From positions 806,189 through 870,188 of the forward strand of contig NZ_VUJW01000001.1 of NCBI RefSeq assembly GCF_008373765.1: a DNA stretch of 64,000 nucleotides. Direction: 5' to 3'. Made by a program: the position numbers and the translations under genes. Within the stretch, counting starts at the first letter, position 1. Each line of letters starts with the position of its first letter. Below, piece after piece: positions 8,651 through 17,294 of the stretch. Below the pieces are notes generated by a model. It saw only the letters and a list, made by a program, of their open reading frames with translations, had not been told where the DNA came from and searched no databases. The stretch is from Nocardioides antri. Its GTDB lineage: Bacteria; Actinomycetota; Actinomycetes; Propionibacteriales; Nocardioidaceae.

Positions 8651-11367
8651 GCGTCTTCGAGGAGTTCGCGGCGTCGTACGCCTTCGAGCTGGACGACTTC
8701 CAGGTGGAGGGCTGCCGCGCCCTGGAGGCCGGACAGGGGGTGCTGGTCGCGGCCCCGACCGGCGCCGGCAAGACCCTGGTGGGGGAGTTCGCCGTCCACC
8801 TGGCTCTCGAGACCGGCCGGAAGTGCTTCTACACGACGCCGATCAAGGCGCTGTCGAACCAGAAGTACCACGACCTGGTGGCCCGCTACGGGCCCGAGCG
8901 GGTCGGGCTGCTGACCGGCGACACCACCGTCAACGGCGAGGCGCCGGTGGTCGTGATGACCACCGAGGTGCTCCGCAACATGCTCTACGCCGGGTCGCGG
9001 ACGCTGATCGGGCTGGGCTTCGTGGTGATGGACGAGGTGCACTACCTCGCGGACCGCTCCCGTGGCGCGGTCTGGGAGGAGGTGATCATCCACCTCCCCG
9101 AGTCGGTGACCGTCGCCTCCCTGTCGGCGACCGTGTCGAACGCCGAGGAGTTCGGCGAGTGGCTGGAGACCGTGCGCGGCGAGACGCGCACGATCGTCGC
9201 CGAGCGGCGGCCGGTGCCGCTCTACCAGCACGTCATGGTCGGGCGCCGCCTGCTCGACCTGTTCGCGTCGTCCGACGTGGACGCGTCGGCCGGCTTCGTG
9301 CGGGAGGGCGCCCCGGTCAACGACGAGCTGATGCGGATCGCGCGCGACGACTGGGCCAGCACCCGCCTCATGCGCGACCGCCGGTCGCCCCGCAAGGGCA
9401 AGCCGGGGTCGTCCAAGAACCCGCGCAGCGTCGGCAACGGCCGCCGGGTGTGGATCCCGGGGCGGATCGACGTCATCGACCGGCTCGAGCGCGAGGCGAT
9501 GCTCCCCGCGATCGTCTTCATCTTCAGCCGGGCGGCGTGCGACGCCGCCGTCGAGCAGTGCGTCGACGCCAACCTCCGCCTGACGACGGCCGACCAGCGC
9601 GACGAGGTGATCTCGTTCGTCGAGCAGACGGTGGGCCAGCTGCCGGGCGCCGACCTCGACGTGCTGGGGTACCACGAGTTCCTCGACGCCCTGAGCCGCG
9701 GCGTCGCCGCCCACCACGCGGGGATGCTGCCGGCGTTCAAGGAGTGCGTCGAGGCGCTCTACCTGCGCGGGCTGGTCAAGGTGGTCTTCGCGACCGAGAC
9801 CCTCGCGCTGGGCATCAACATGCCGGCGCGCACCGTGGTCCTGGAGAAGCTGACGAAGTGGAACGGCGAGACCCACGCCGACATCACGCCGGGGGAGTAC
9901 ACCCAGCTCACCGGCCGGGCGGGACGGCGCGGGCTCGACGTCGAGGGCCACGGGATCGTGCTGTGGCAGCCGGGCATGAACCCGCGGGAGGTCGCCGGTC
10001 TCGCGTCGACGCGCACCTACCCGCTCCGGTCCTCGTTCCGCCCCTCCTACAACATGGCGGTCAACCTGGTGCACCAGTACGGCCGCCACCGCTCCCGGGA
10101 GCTGCTCGAGCAGTCGTTCGCCCAGTTCCAGGCCGACCGCGCCGTGGTCGGGCTCGCACGCCAGCTCCGCAAGGCGGAGGACGCGCTCGCCGGCTACGCC
10201 GAGGCCGCCAAGTGCCACCTCGGCGACTTCATGGAGTACGCCGACCTCCGCCGCCAGGTCAACGACCTCGAGAAGGACGCGAAGCGCTCGCGCCGCGCCG
10301 AGCGGCGCGACGAGGCGGCGACCTCCCTCGAGCGGCTCAAGCCGGGGGACGTGATCGTGGTGCCCGCCGGCAAGTACGCCGGCCCGGCGGTGGTCGTCGA
10401 GCCCGGCCTCTCCGAGCACGGGCACCGTCCGCTCGTGGTGACGGCCACGCGGCAGTCCAAGCGACTGGCCGCGCCGGACTTCCCGGTGCCGGTCGAGCCC
10501 GTCGGCCGGATCCGGCTGCCGAAGCGGTTCGACGGCCGCAACCCGCATCAGCGCAAGCAGGTGGCGGACTCGATCCGGCAGGCCGTCGAGCACCTCCCGC
10601 ACTCCGTCACCCGGCCACGTCTGGAGAAGGGGTCGGTCGACCCCGCGGTCGCGTCCGAGGTCTCCGCCCTCCGCGAGCGACTGCGGTCGCACCCGTGCCA
10701 CGGCTGCCCGGAGCGGGAGGACCATGCGCGCTGGACCGAGCGCTACTTCAAGCTGCAGCGCGACACCGAGACGCTCGCGCGGCGGGTGGAGCGTCGTACC
10801 AACACCGTCGCCCGGCAGTTCGACCGGGTCTGCGAGGTGCTCGACGCGCTCCGGTACCTCGATGAGGACCGGGTCACCGATCGCGGACGCGGGCTGATGC
10901 GCATCTACTCCGACCTCGACCTCGTGGCAGCGGAGGCGCTGCGCGAGGGGATGTGGGACGACCTGTCGCCGGCCCAGCTGGCCTCGGTGCTGTCGGCCCT
11001 CGTCTACGAGGCCCGTCGTCCCGACGAGTCGCCCCCTCGGGTGCCGGGCGGGCCGATCGCGAGCACGATCGAGCGGATGCAGCGCCTCTGGGGGGAGCTG
11101 GAGCGCCTCGAGAAGGACCACAGGCTCGCCTTCCTCCGGGCCCCGGACGCCGGTTTCGCGTGGACCGCCTACCGGTGGGCGGAGGGCGACCCGCTCGACG
11201 AGGTCCTCACCCGCGCCGACCTCACCGCCGGCGACTTCGTCCGCCAGATGAAGCAGCTCGTCGACTTCACCGGTCAGATCGCCGACGCGGCCGGCGACTC
11301 GCCGGTGCGGAAGACCGCGCGCGCGGCCGTCGGCCTGCTCCGGCGGGGGATCGTGTCGACCGACTGA
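8647..11367 (+). CDS. helY: DEAD/DEAH box RNA helicase, HelY/Ski2-like
   Basis: A 906-residue superfamily 2 helicase, the same size as M. tuberculosis HelY. Motifs in order are Q-like FELDDFQVEGC, Walker A APTGAGKT (36-43), TTPIKALSNQK, DEVH (129-132), SATV (motif III), and the helicase C motifs TETLALGINMPART and TGRAGRRGLD. The C-terminal DSHCT domain follows an arch-like insertion with a CHGCPERE cysteine pair. It is probably involved in RNA turnover, though its substrates in actinobacteria are unknown. ATG 8647 overlaps the kinase stop (ATGA), so the two are translationally coupled. The same kinase-helicase neighbourhood occurs next to tatC in Mycobacterium. Confidence 0.93.
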   Translation: MSVFEEFAASYAFELDDFQVEGCRALEAGQGVLVAAPTGAGKTLVGEFAVHLALETGRKCFYTTPIKALSNQKYHDLVARYGPERVGLLTGDTTVNGEAPVVVMTTEVLRNMLYAGSRTLIGLGFVVMDEVHYLADRSRGAVWEEVIIHLPESVTVASLSATVSNAEEFGEWLETVRGETRTIVAERRPVPLYQHVMVGRRLLDLFASSDVDASAGFVREGAPVNDELMRIARDDWASTRLMRDRRSPRKGKPGSSKNPRSVGNGRRVWIPGRIDVIDRLEREAMLPAIVFIFSRAACDAAVEQCVDANLRLTTADQRDEVISFVEQTVGQLPGADLDVLGYHEFLDALSRGVAAHHAGMLPAFKECVEALYLRGLVKVVFATETLALGINMPARTVVLEKLTKWNGETHADITPGEYTQLTGRAGRRGLDVEGHGIVLWQPGMNPREVAGLASTRTYPLRSSFRPSYNMAVNLVHQYGRHRSRELLEQSFAQFQADRAVVGLARQLRKAEDALAGYAEAAKCHLGDFMEYADLRRQVNDLEKDAKRSRRAERRDEAATSLERLKPGDVIVVPAGKYAGPAVVVEPGLSEHGHRPLVVTATRQSKRLAAPDFPVPVEPVGRIRLPKRFDGRNPHQRKQVADSIRQAVEHLPHSVTRPRLEKGSVDPAVASEVSALRERLRSHPCHGCPEREDHARWTERYFKLQRDTETLARRVERRTNTVARQFDRVCEVLDALRYLDEDRVTDRGRGLMRIYSDLDLVAAEALREGMWDDLSPAQLASVLSALVYEARRPDESPPRVPGGPIASTIERMQRLWGELERLEKDHRLAFLRAPDAGFAWTAYRWAEGDPLDEVLTRADLTAGDFVRQMKQLVDFTGQIADAAGDSPVRKTARAAVGLLRRGIVSTD

Positions 11368-11390
11368 TCGCGGTCGTGCCACCATCGATC

Positions 11391-12269
11391 ATGCGCCTGG
11401 GTGCGATGGTCCTCCAGACCCGTCCATGGCACCAGCTCAGCGATGAGTTCCGTGCCATCGAGGAGGTCGGGTACGACGTCGCCTACGTCGCCGACCACCT
11501 GACCCATGCGACCATGCCCGGTCGATGGCTCGGGGACGCGTTCACGACCCTGGCGGCGGCGTCCGGCGTGACCCGACGTCTCGAGCTCGGCACGCTGGTC
11601 GCGTCCGCTGCCTACCGGACGCCGGTGCCGCTGGCGCGCGCGATGGCCACCGTCACCGACATCTCCGGCGGCCGGCTGGTCGTCGGCCTGGGCGCCGGCT
11701 CACCGGCGTGTGCGGCGGCCGACCGTGCGGCGCACCCGTCGGCGCCGGAGATGATGGACCGGTTCGTCGACCTGGTGGAAGGCCTGTGCCAGGTCTGGGA
11801 CCAGGCGGCCGAATGGCGAGGCAGTGGACTGGCGTTCGAAGGTGTCGAGACGCTGCCGCTGCCACCCGGCGTCACGGCCCCGCACCTGCTGCTGGCGGCG
11901 CACGGGCGGCGCGGGCTCGACCTCGTCGCCCGGCACGGCGACGGCTGGAGCACGTACGGCGGGGTCGGCGTCGCCGACCTGACCCCCGACGAGTTCTGGA
12001 CCCGCGTCGGCGAGCAGGCTGCGGGTCTCACCGCGGCGTGCGAGCGTCACGGCCGTGATCCCTCGACACCGCGCCGGTCCCTGCTGGTGGGGTTCGGGAA
12101 GCTGCGGCCGACCGAGAGCGTGGGAAGCTTCCTCGACGCCGTCGAGCGGGCGAGCACCGCCGGCTTCGACGAGGTCGTCGTCTACTGGCCGGAGGGTGAG
12201 CCCGGCGACCGCTTCTGGTCTGACCCCGAGGTCCACGCCGAGGCCCTGAGCCGGCTCGGGAAGACCTGA
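11391..12269 (+). CDS. LLM-class F420-dependent oxidoreductase
   Basis: A 292-residue luciferase-like monooxygenase-fold protein. The motifs IMRLGAMVLQTRPWHQLSDEFRAIEEVGYDVAYVADHLTH and LARAMATVTDISGGRLVVGLGAGS are typical of the family that uses coenzyme F420 (or FMN). The LGAGSPA loop normally contacts the flavin phosphate. The substrate cannot be read from sequence. It begins 23 bases after helY, with no clear ribosome binding site. A second, distant member of the same superfamily lies at 44757-45626. Confidence 0.85.
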   Translation: MRLGAMVLQTRPWHQLSDEFRAIEEVGYDVAYVADHLTHATMPGRWLGDAFTTLAAASGVTRRLELGTLVASAAYRTPVPLARAMATVTDISGGRLVVGLGAGSPACAAADRAAHPSAPEMMDRFVDLVEGLCQVWDQAAEWRGSGLAFEGVETLPLPPGVTAPHLLLAAHGRRGLDLVARHGDGWSTYGGVGVADLTPDEFWTRVGEQAAGLTAACERHGRDPSTPRRSLLVGFGKLRPTESVGSFLDAVERASTAGFDEVVVYWPEGEPGDRFWSDPEVHAEALSRLGKT

Positions 12270-12284
12270 GCCTGTAGGCGCGAT

Positions 12285-12300
12285 GAGTTCGGTGGAACTC
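12285..12300. repeat. Inverted repeat GAGTTC-4-GAACTC
   Basis: A perfect 6-bp inverted repeat with loop GGTG in the 69-bp gap upstream of the alpha/beta hydrolase at 12339. It could be an operator or a weak hairpin. No T-run follows, so a terminator is unlikely. Confidence 0.4.
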
Positions 12301-12338
12301 TGGGGTCAGCCCAGCAGACACTTCTTCGAGGAGGCCGG

Positions 12339-13202
12339 ATGACCACCACGACCACCCGCACGCTCGCCGTCCCGGGCGCCGTCCTGACCTACGACGTGCA
12401 CGAGCCCGACGCCCCTGCCGACCACCCGCCGCTCTTCGTCTTCGGCTCGCCGATGGGCGCGTCCGGCTTCGCGCAGCTGGTGCCGCACCTCGACGACCGC
12501 ATCGTCATCACCTACGACCCCCGGGTCACCGAGCGCAGCCGGCTCGAGGAGGGTGGCGAGGTGTCGTTCGAGGCCCACGCCGACGACGTGCACCGCGTCG
12601 CGGAGGCGACCGGCCTTGGTCCCGTCGACGTCTTCGCGTCCAGCGGGGGAGCGGTCGCCGCGCTGGCCTGGGTGGTGGCCCACCCCGACGAGGTCGGCAC
12701 CGTCGTCGCCCACGAGCCGCCGCTCTCGACCCTGCTGGAGGACGCCTCCGTGCTCGAGCGCGTCAACAAGGACATCGTCGACACCTACCAGCGCAGCGGC
12801 CAGGGGCCGGCGATGGCGAAGTTCATCCAGCTCGTCATGCACGAGGGCGTGCTCACCGAGGACTTCCTCGACCAGCCGGCGCCGCCTCCGGAGCAGTTCG
12901 GGTTCTCCAGCGAGGACGACGGCCGCCGGGACGACCCGCTGCTCGCCCACAACATGACGATGGCGCCGTACCACCCCGACGGCGAGGCCCTGCGCGCCTC
13001 CGGCGTGCGGATCGTGCCGGCGGTCGGTGCGACCAGCGGAGCAGCCGTGCCACGCCGCGGTGGCGAGGCCCTGGCGGCCCTCCTCGGCGTGGAGGCGGTC
13101 GAGTTCCCGGGCGACCACGGCGGCTTCGTCGCCAACGAGTGGTCGCCGGCCAACGACCCGGCCGCGTTCGCCGCGAGGCTGAAGGACGTGCTCGCGGGCT
13201 AG
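12339..13202 (+). CDS. Alpha/beta hydrolase
   Basis: A 287-residue soluble hydrolase. The early strand FVFGSPMGASGF supplies the oxyanion hole. The nucleophile elbow is FASSGGA with Ser102. The C-terminal EFPGDHGGFVANE supplies the histidine, and an acid residue is likely in the VPAVGATS region. A good ribosome site (GAGGAGG) precedes ATG 12339. The stop codon interlocks with the stop of the convergent exonuclease gene (13199-13202). The substrate is unknown; its size and cap region resemble haloalkane dehalogenase or esterase-type enzymes. Confidence 0.85.
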   Translation: MTTTTTRTLAVPGAVLTYDVHEPDAPADHPPLFVFGSPMGASGFAQLVPHLDDRIVITYDPRVTERSRLEEGGEVSFEAHADDVHRVAEATGLGPVDVFASSGGAVAALAWVVAHPDEVGTVVAHEPPLSTLLEDASVLERVNKDIVDTYQRSGQGPAMAKFIQLVMHEGVLTEDFLDQPAPPPEQFGFSSEDDGRRDDPLLAHNMTMAPYHPDGEALRASGVRIVPAVGATSGAAVPRRGGEALAALLGVEAVEFPGDHGGFVANEWSPANDPAAFAARLKDVLAG

Positions 13203-14134
13203 CCTGCGAGCACGGTCGTCAGCCGCTCGACCGGCGAGCCCAGCCCCCAGCGCTCGGTCAGCGTCGCCACGGCGTCGGGATCGGCAGGGGCGCTCGGCAA
13301 CGCGAGCGCGTCGCCCCGCGGGAGGTCCAGGTCGCGCGCCACAGCGACGACGGTCGGCGCGACGGCGAGGTAGTCAGCCGCGTCCTTGATCTTCAGCCGC
13401 GGTCCGGGCGCCAGGTCGCTGTCCGGGTCGCCCGCAGCGGCGATGATGCCGGCGATGTCGCCGAACCGCCCGAGGAGGGTGGCGGCCGTCTTGTCGCCCA
13501 CGCCCTTCACGCCCGGCAGCCCGTCGGACGGGTCACCCCGCAGGGTGGCGAAGTCGGCGTACTGACGGGCGCTGACGCCGTACTTGTCCAGCACCCAGGC
13601 CTCGTCCACACGCTCGTGCTTGCTGACACCCTTGCCGATGTAGAGCACCCGCACGTCCGCACCGTCGTCGACGAGCTGGAAGAGGTCGCGGTCGCCGGTC
13701 ACGACGTCGACCGGCTGCCCGGCGCCCGTCGCGAGGGTGCCGATGACGTCGTCGGCCTCGTAGCCGGGGGCGCCCACGACGGCGATGCCGAACGCGTCCA
13801 GCACCTCGCGGATGATCGGCACCTGCGCCTCGAGCGGGTCGGGGACCTCCTCGACGTCCGGAGCGCCCTCGACGGGTACGACGACCCGGTGGGACTTGTA
13901 CGTCGGCAGCAGGTCGACCCGCCACTGCGGTCGCCAGTCGTCGTCCCAGCAGCAGACCAGGTGGCTCGGCCGGTACTGCTCGACGAGGTAGGCGATGTAG
14001 CTCACCATCCCCCGCACGGCGTTGACGTTGGTGCCGTCGGGCGCGAGTGCCTCGGGTGCGCCGAAGAAGGCGCGGAAGTACATCGAGGCGGTGTCGAGGA
14101 GCATGAGGCGCCCGGGCGCAGCAGAGGTGTCCAT
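13199..14134 (-). CDS. 5'-3' exonuclease (flap nuclease, PolI N-domain-like)
   Basis: A 311-residue stand-alone homologue of the 5' nuclease domain of DNA polymerase I. It has LLDTASMYFRAFFG with the first metal-binding Asp, VCCWDDDWRPQWR, the acidic cluster GYEADDVIGTLA and VTGDRDLFQLV, and a helix-hairpin-helix (DGLPGVKGVGDKTAATLLGRFG). It should remove RNA primers and flaps. ATG 14134 follows a TACGAT box by 8 bases; ATG 14104 is an alternative start. The gene is the counterpart of M. tuberculosis Rv2090, which also sits near helY and tatC, so its position is conserved. Confidence 0.92.
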   Translation of the reverse strand: MDTSAAPGRLMLLDTASMYFRAFFGAPEALAPDGTNVNAVRGMVSYIAYLVEQYRPSHLVCCWDDDWRPQWRVDLLPTYKSHRVVVPVEGAPDVEEVPDPLEAQVPIIREVLDAFGIAVVGAPGYEADDVIGTLATGAGQPVDVVTGDRDLFQLVDDGADVRVLYIGKGVSKHERVDEAWVLDKYGVSARQYADFATLRGDPSDGLPGVKGVGDKTAATLLGRFGDIAGIIAAAGDPDSDLAPGPRLKIKDAADYLAVAPTVVAVARDLDLPRGDALALPSAPADPDAVATLTERWGLGSPVERLTTVLAG

Positions 14135-14172
14135 CACGCCGAATCGTAGGCCCCGGGCCCGACCGGATGCCC

Positions 14173-14178
14173 TAGGGT
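14173..14178 (+). promoter_or_regulatory. -10 box of the Lrp-type regulator (leaderless)
   Basis: TAGGGT, 7 bases before GTG 14186. The box and start lie in the 50-bp gap shared with the divergent exonuclease gene. Confidence 0.6.
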
Positions 14179-14185
14179 GGCGATC

Positions 14186-14653
14186 GTGAGCCCGAACAGC
14201 AGTTCCTCCGCCGTCGAGGCCACCGATCGCCAGATCCTCGAACTGCTGGCCACGGACGGCCGGATGTCCTACACCGACCTCGGGAAGGCGACCGGACTGT
14301 CGACCTCCGCGGTGCACCAGCGGGTGAAGCGACTGGAGCAGCGCGGCCTGATCCTGGGCTACGGCGCGACGGTCAACCACGCCGAGATCGGGCTCCCGCT
14401 CACCGCGTTCATCGCGATCCGCCCGATCGACCCGTCCCAACCCGACGACTGCCCCGAGCGGTTGCAGCCGCTCCCGGAGATCGAGTCGTGCTGGTCGGTG
14501 GCGGGCGAGGAGTCCTACGTCATCAAGGTGCGCACGCACTCGCCGTCGGAGCTCGAGGAGCTGCTGGCCCGGATCAGGGCCGCCGCCAACGTCTCCACGC
14601 GCACGACGATCGTGCTGTCGACGTACTACGAGAACCGGCCCGTCACCGGCTGA
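14186..14653 (+). CDS. Lrp/AsnC-family transcriptional regulator
   Basis: A 155-residue regulator. The N-terminal helix-turn-helix runs DRQILELLATDGRMSYTDLGKATGLSTSAVHQRVKRLEQRGLI, and the C-terminal RAM (ligand-binding) domain has AFIAIRPIDP, CWSVAGEESYVIKVR and STRTTIVLSTYYE. Lrp proteins usually sense amino acids. The gene converges on kamA with a 23-bp gap and is the only regulator in the lysine island, so lysine or beta-lysine is a reasonable guess for its effector. I chose GTG 14186 for its -10 box; GTG 14177 would add three residues. Confidence 0.9.
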   Translation: MSPNSSSSAVEATDRQILELLATDGRMSYTDLGKATGLSTSAVHQRVKRLEQRGLILGYGATVNHAEIGLPLTAFIAIRPIDPSQPDDCPERLQPLPEIESCWSVAGEESYVIKVRTHSPSELEELLARIRAAANVSTRTTIVLSTYYENRPVTG

Positions 14654-14676
14654 CGCCGGGCCGTCCCAGTGGGGCC

Positions 14677-16143
14677 TCAGTGGGCCTGGAGCGCCGCCGT
14701 ACGACGTGAGGCCTCGGCGACCTCTGCGGCCCGCAGCGCCGAGTCGTCGAGGTCGGCGTGGCTCGCCCACCAGGCCTGGCCAGCCGCCGGGAGCGTGTGG
14801 ATCGGGTCGTAGTACTCGTACGTGCGCTCCAGCGCCTGCGGGTCGCCGGCCTCGATCGAGGTCAGGTAGTTCTTGGTCCAGTAGCTGATGCCGCGCTCGA
14901 CGTCGTAGTCGGCGAGCTGGTGGACCCAGCGCTTGCCGACGAACGGCACGTCGCACACGATCCGCGGCGTGGCGAAGCCCGGCAGGTAGCCCATGATCTG
15001 GTGCTGCAGGTGCTGCGCCTGGGCGACCGAGATCCGCCAGTGCTCGCTGTAGGGGATCAGGTCGCACATGTAGAAGTAGTAGGGCATGATCCGCGCGCCG
15101 TCGAGGAGCGCGAAGCACAGGTCGAGCAGCGCGTGCGGGTCGGCGTTGACCCCGTTGAGGATGACGCCCTGGTTGCGGACGTCGCGGACGCCGGCGTCGA
15201 GCAGCAGCGCCGCCGCGTCGGCGACCGCGGGCGTGATCGACTGCGCGTGGTTGGCGTGGGTGTGGATCGCGAGCGAGACGCCGCGGCTGCGAGCGGTGGC
15301 CGCGACGCGGCCGAGGCCGTCGACCAGGTCGGGCTGGGCCCAGTGCTGCGGGAGGCCGATCAGCGCCTTCGTCGCGAGCCGGATGTCGCGGATGTTCTCG
15401 ATCTCCAGCAGGGAGTCGAGGAACGCCTCGAGCCGGGGCCACGGCATGTTCGCGACGTCTCCGCCGGAGACGACGACGTCGCGCACCGACGGCGTACGGC
15501 GGAGGTAGTCGAGCATCGAGGTCAGCCGGTCGTTCGGCTTGGCGACGAACTTGAGCTTCTCGACCGTCGGCGTGGAGTTGCCGACGAGGTCCATCCGGGT
15601 GCAGTGGCCGCAGTACTGCGGGCAGGTCGGCAGCAGCTCGGCGAGCACCTTGGTGGGGTAGCGGTGGGTCAGGCCCTCGGCCACCCACATGTCGTGCTCG
15701 TGGAGCGAGTCGCGGGTTGCGTGGGGGTGGGACGGCCAGTCCGTGCGCCGGTCGGAGAAGACGGGCAGCATGTAGTGACGGATCGGGTCGGCGTAGAACG
15801 CGTCGGTGAGCGAGCCGGGGCCGGAGGGCTGCACGTGCGGAGCCATCGTGTTGAGCATCTGCGGCGGGACGAGCATGGACATGGTCGCCCGCTCGGTCTG
15901 GTCGCGCTCGAGGTCGGCGTAGAAGCGATCGTCGACGAGGTCGCCGAGGAGCTCGCGGAGCTGCTTGATGTTCTTGACGCAGTGCGCGCGCTGCCACTGC
16001 ACCGAAGCCCAGTCCTCCGCGGTCACGTCGCGCCACCCCGGGAAGCGGGTCCAGTCCGGCTCGGTGAGCTCGACCCGGGTGTACGGATAGGGCTGACCGG
16101 CGGGCTCGGGGATGCCGACTGCGATCGACGACTCGATGCTCAT
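14677..16143 (-). CDS. kamA: KamA-family radical SAM aminomutase (lysine 2,3-aminomutase-like)
   Basis: Predicted to convert L-lysine to L-beta-lysine using SAM, a [4Fe-4S] cluster and PLP. The 488-residue protein has the radical-SAM motif Cys174-x3-Cys178-x2-Cys181 (CPQYCGHC). The substrate aspartates of clostridial LAM appear conserved as Asp361 (MCDLIPY) and Asp398 (VCDVP). It lacks the C-terminal CxCxxC zinc motif of clostridial enzymes. ATG 16143 follows a -10 box. It is divergent from kdd-kamDE-kal, whose products use beta-lysine, which strongly supports the role. Some KamA relatives act on other amino acids, such as glutamate, so specificity is inferred from context. Confidence 0.88.
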   Translation of the reverse strand: MSIESSIAVGIPEPAGQPYPYTRVELTEPDWTRFPGWRDVTAEDWASVQWQRAHCVKNIKQLRELLGDLVDDRFYADLERDQTERATMSMLVPPQMLNTMAPHVQPSGPGSLTDAFYADPIRHYMLPVFSDRRTDWPSHPHATRDSLHEHDMWVAEGLTHRYPTKVLAELLPTCPQYCGHCTRMDLVGNSTPTVEKLKFVAKPNDRLTSMLDYLRRTPSVRDVVVSGGDVANMPWPRLEAFLDSLLEIENIRDIRLATKALIGLPQHWAQPDLVDGLGRVAATARSRGVSLAIHTHANHAQSITPAVADAAALLLDAGVRDVRNQGVILNGVNADPHALLDLCFALLDGARIMPYYFYMCDLIPYSEHWRISVAQAQHLQHQIMGYLPGFATPRIVCDVPFVGKRWVHQLADYDVERGISYWTKNYLTSIEAGDPQALERTYEYYDPIHTLPAAGQAWWASHADLDDSALRAAEVAEASRRTAALQAH

Positions 16144-16150
16144 ATGTGCC

Positions 16151-16156
16151 AGACTA
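16151..16156 (-). promoter_or_regulatory. -10 box of kamA (leaderless)
   Basis: TAGTCT on the minus strand, 7 bases before ATG 16143. It lies in the 83-bp divergent kamA-kdd region, the natural site for shared control. Confidence 0.6.
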
Positions 16157-16226
16157 CGTGAAGATAATCCGGCTGCAACATCCACACGCCGGACGATTTC
16201 CGGCCTAGTGAATCATTGGAGGGACC

Positions 16227-17294
16227 GTGTCGACGGTGAAGCAGCGCAGCGACGCGACCGGGCTGCACCGGGTGCTGGACGATGCGACCGTGCTGCCGCA
16301 GGCGGCCCGGCGGCTCGACACCCGCCGCGAGCTGTGGCCGGACGAGGTGCGGATCCGCGTCGAGCGGCTCAACCTCGACGCAGCGTCCTTCCGCCAGCTC
16401 GAGGAAGCGGCAAAGGACGGCGACGGCCGTGTCGATCATGGGGCAGTCCGCGAGGCGGTGCTGGCGATCGTGGCCGAGCGCGGCAAGATGCAGAACCCGG
16501 TCACCGGCTCCGGCGGGATGCTCATCGGCACCGTCGAGGAGGTCGGCCCGGAGTCGCCGCTGGGGCTCGAGGTGGGTCAGCGCGTCGCGACCCTGGTCTC
16601 CCTCACCCTCACGCCCCTGGTCATCACCGATGGCCTGGTCGGCTGGGACGGCCGGTCGGAGCAGGTGCCGTGTGATGGCTACGCGGTCCTCTTCGGCCGG
16701 TCGATCGCAGCCGTGCTGCCCGACGACCTGCCCACCGGTCTCAGCCTCGCGGTGATGGACGTGTGCGGCGCCCCGGCGCTGACCGCGCGCGTCGTCCGGC
16801 AGTACGTCGACCGCGGGCGGGCGCCGCGCGTTGCGGTGATCGGCGGCGGAGGCAAGTCCGGGTCGCTGGCGCTCGCCGCCGCCCGGGCCGGGGGAGCCGG
16901 TCGGCTGATCGGGGTCGTGCCGACCGATCGCGAGGCTGCGTCGCTGGCCGCTGCCGACCTCGCCGACGAGGTCGTGGTGACCGACGCCCGCGACCCGATC
17001 GCGCTGCGCGACGCGGTCACCGCCGCCGGCGGGCCGGCCGACATCACAGTGGTCTGCGTCGACGTGCCGGGCTGCGAGGGCGGCGCCATCCTGGCGACGG
17101 CCGAGGGCGGCACCATCATCTTCTTCTCGATGGCCACGTCCTTCTCCGCCGCCGCGCTCGGCGCGGAGGGCGTTGCCGCCGACGTCACGATGCTCGTCGG
17201 CAACGGCTACGTCCCCGGCCATGCCGCGCTGGCGCTCGACCTGGTCCGGACCAACCCCGGTGTCCGGAAGCTCTTCGAGGAGCGACTGGCGTGA
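16227..17294 (+). CDS. kdd: L-erythro-3,5-diaminohexanoate dehydrogenase
   Basis: Oxidatively deaminates 3,5-diaminohexanoate to 5-amino-3-oxohexanoate and ammonia with NAD(P), the third step of lysine fermentation. The 355-residue protein resembles medium-chain dehydrogenases with a Rossmann motif GGGGKSG at 206-212. It also has the family-typical segments KMQNPVTGSGGMLIGTV and GGTIIFFSMATSF. GTG 16227 follows the ribosome site GGAGGG. It overlaps kamD by 4 bases (GTGA). Identification depends on both sequence character and its place between kamA and kamD. Confidence 0.9.
   Translation: MSTVKQRSDATGLHRVLDDATVLPQAARRLDTRRELWPDEVRIRVERLNLDAASFRQLEEAAKDGDGRVDHGAVREAVLAIVAERGKMQNPVTGSGGMLIGTVEEVGPESPLGLEVGQRVATLVSLTLTPLVITDGLVGWDGRSEQVPCDGYAVLFGRSIAAVLPDDLPTGLSLAVMDVCGAPALTARVVRQYVDRGRAPRVAVIGGGGKSGSLALAAARAGGAGRLIGVVPTDREAASLAAADLADEVVVTDARDPIALRDAVTAAGGPADITVVCVDVPGCEGGAILATAEGGTIIFFSMATSFSAAALGAEGVAADVTMLVGNGYVPGHAALALDLVRTNPGVRKLFEERLA

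Noticed and set aside
8572-11385. Open frame of 937 codons on the minus strand
   Set aside because: It is antisense to helY and shows no motif or start signal; a composition artefact.
14135-16036. Upstream extension of the exonuclease frame by over 600 codons
   Set aside because: The extension runs antisense through the lrp gene and in another frame through kamA. ATG 14134 opens the conserved exonuclease N-terminus.
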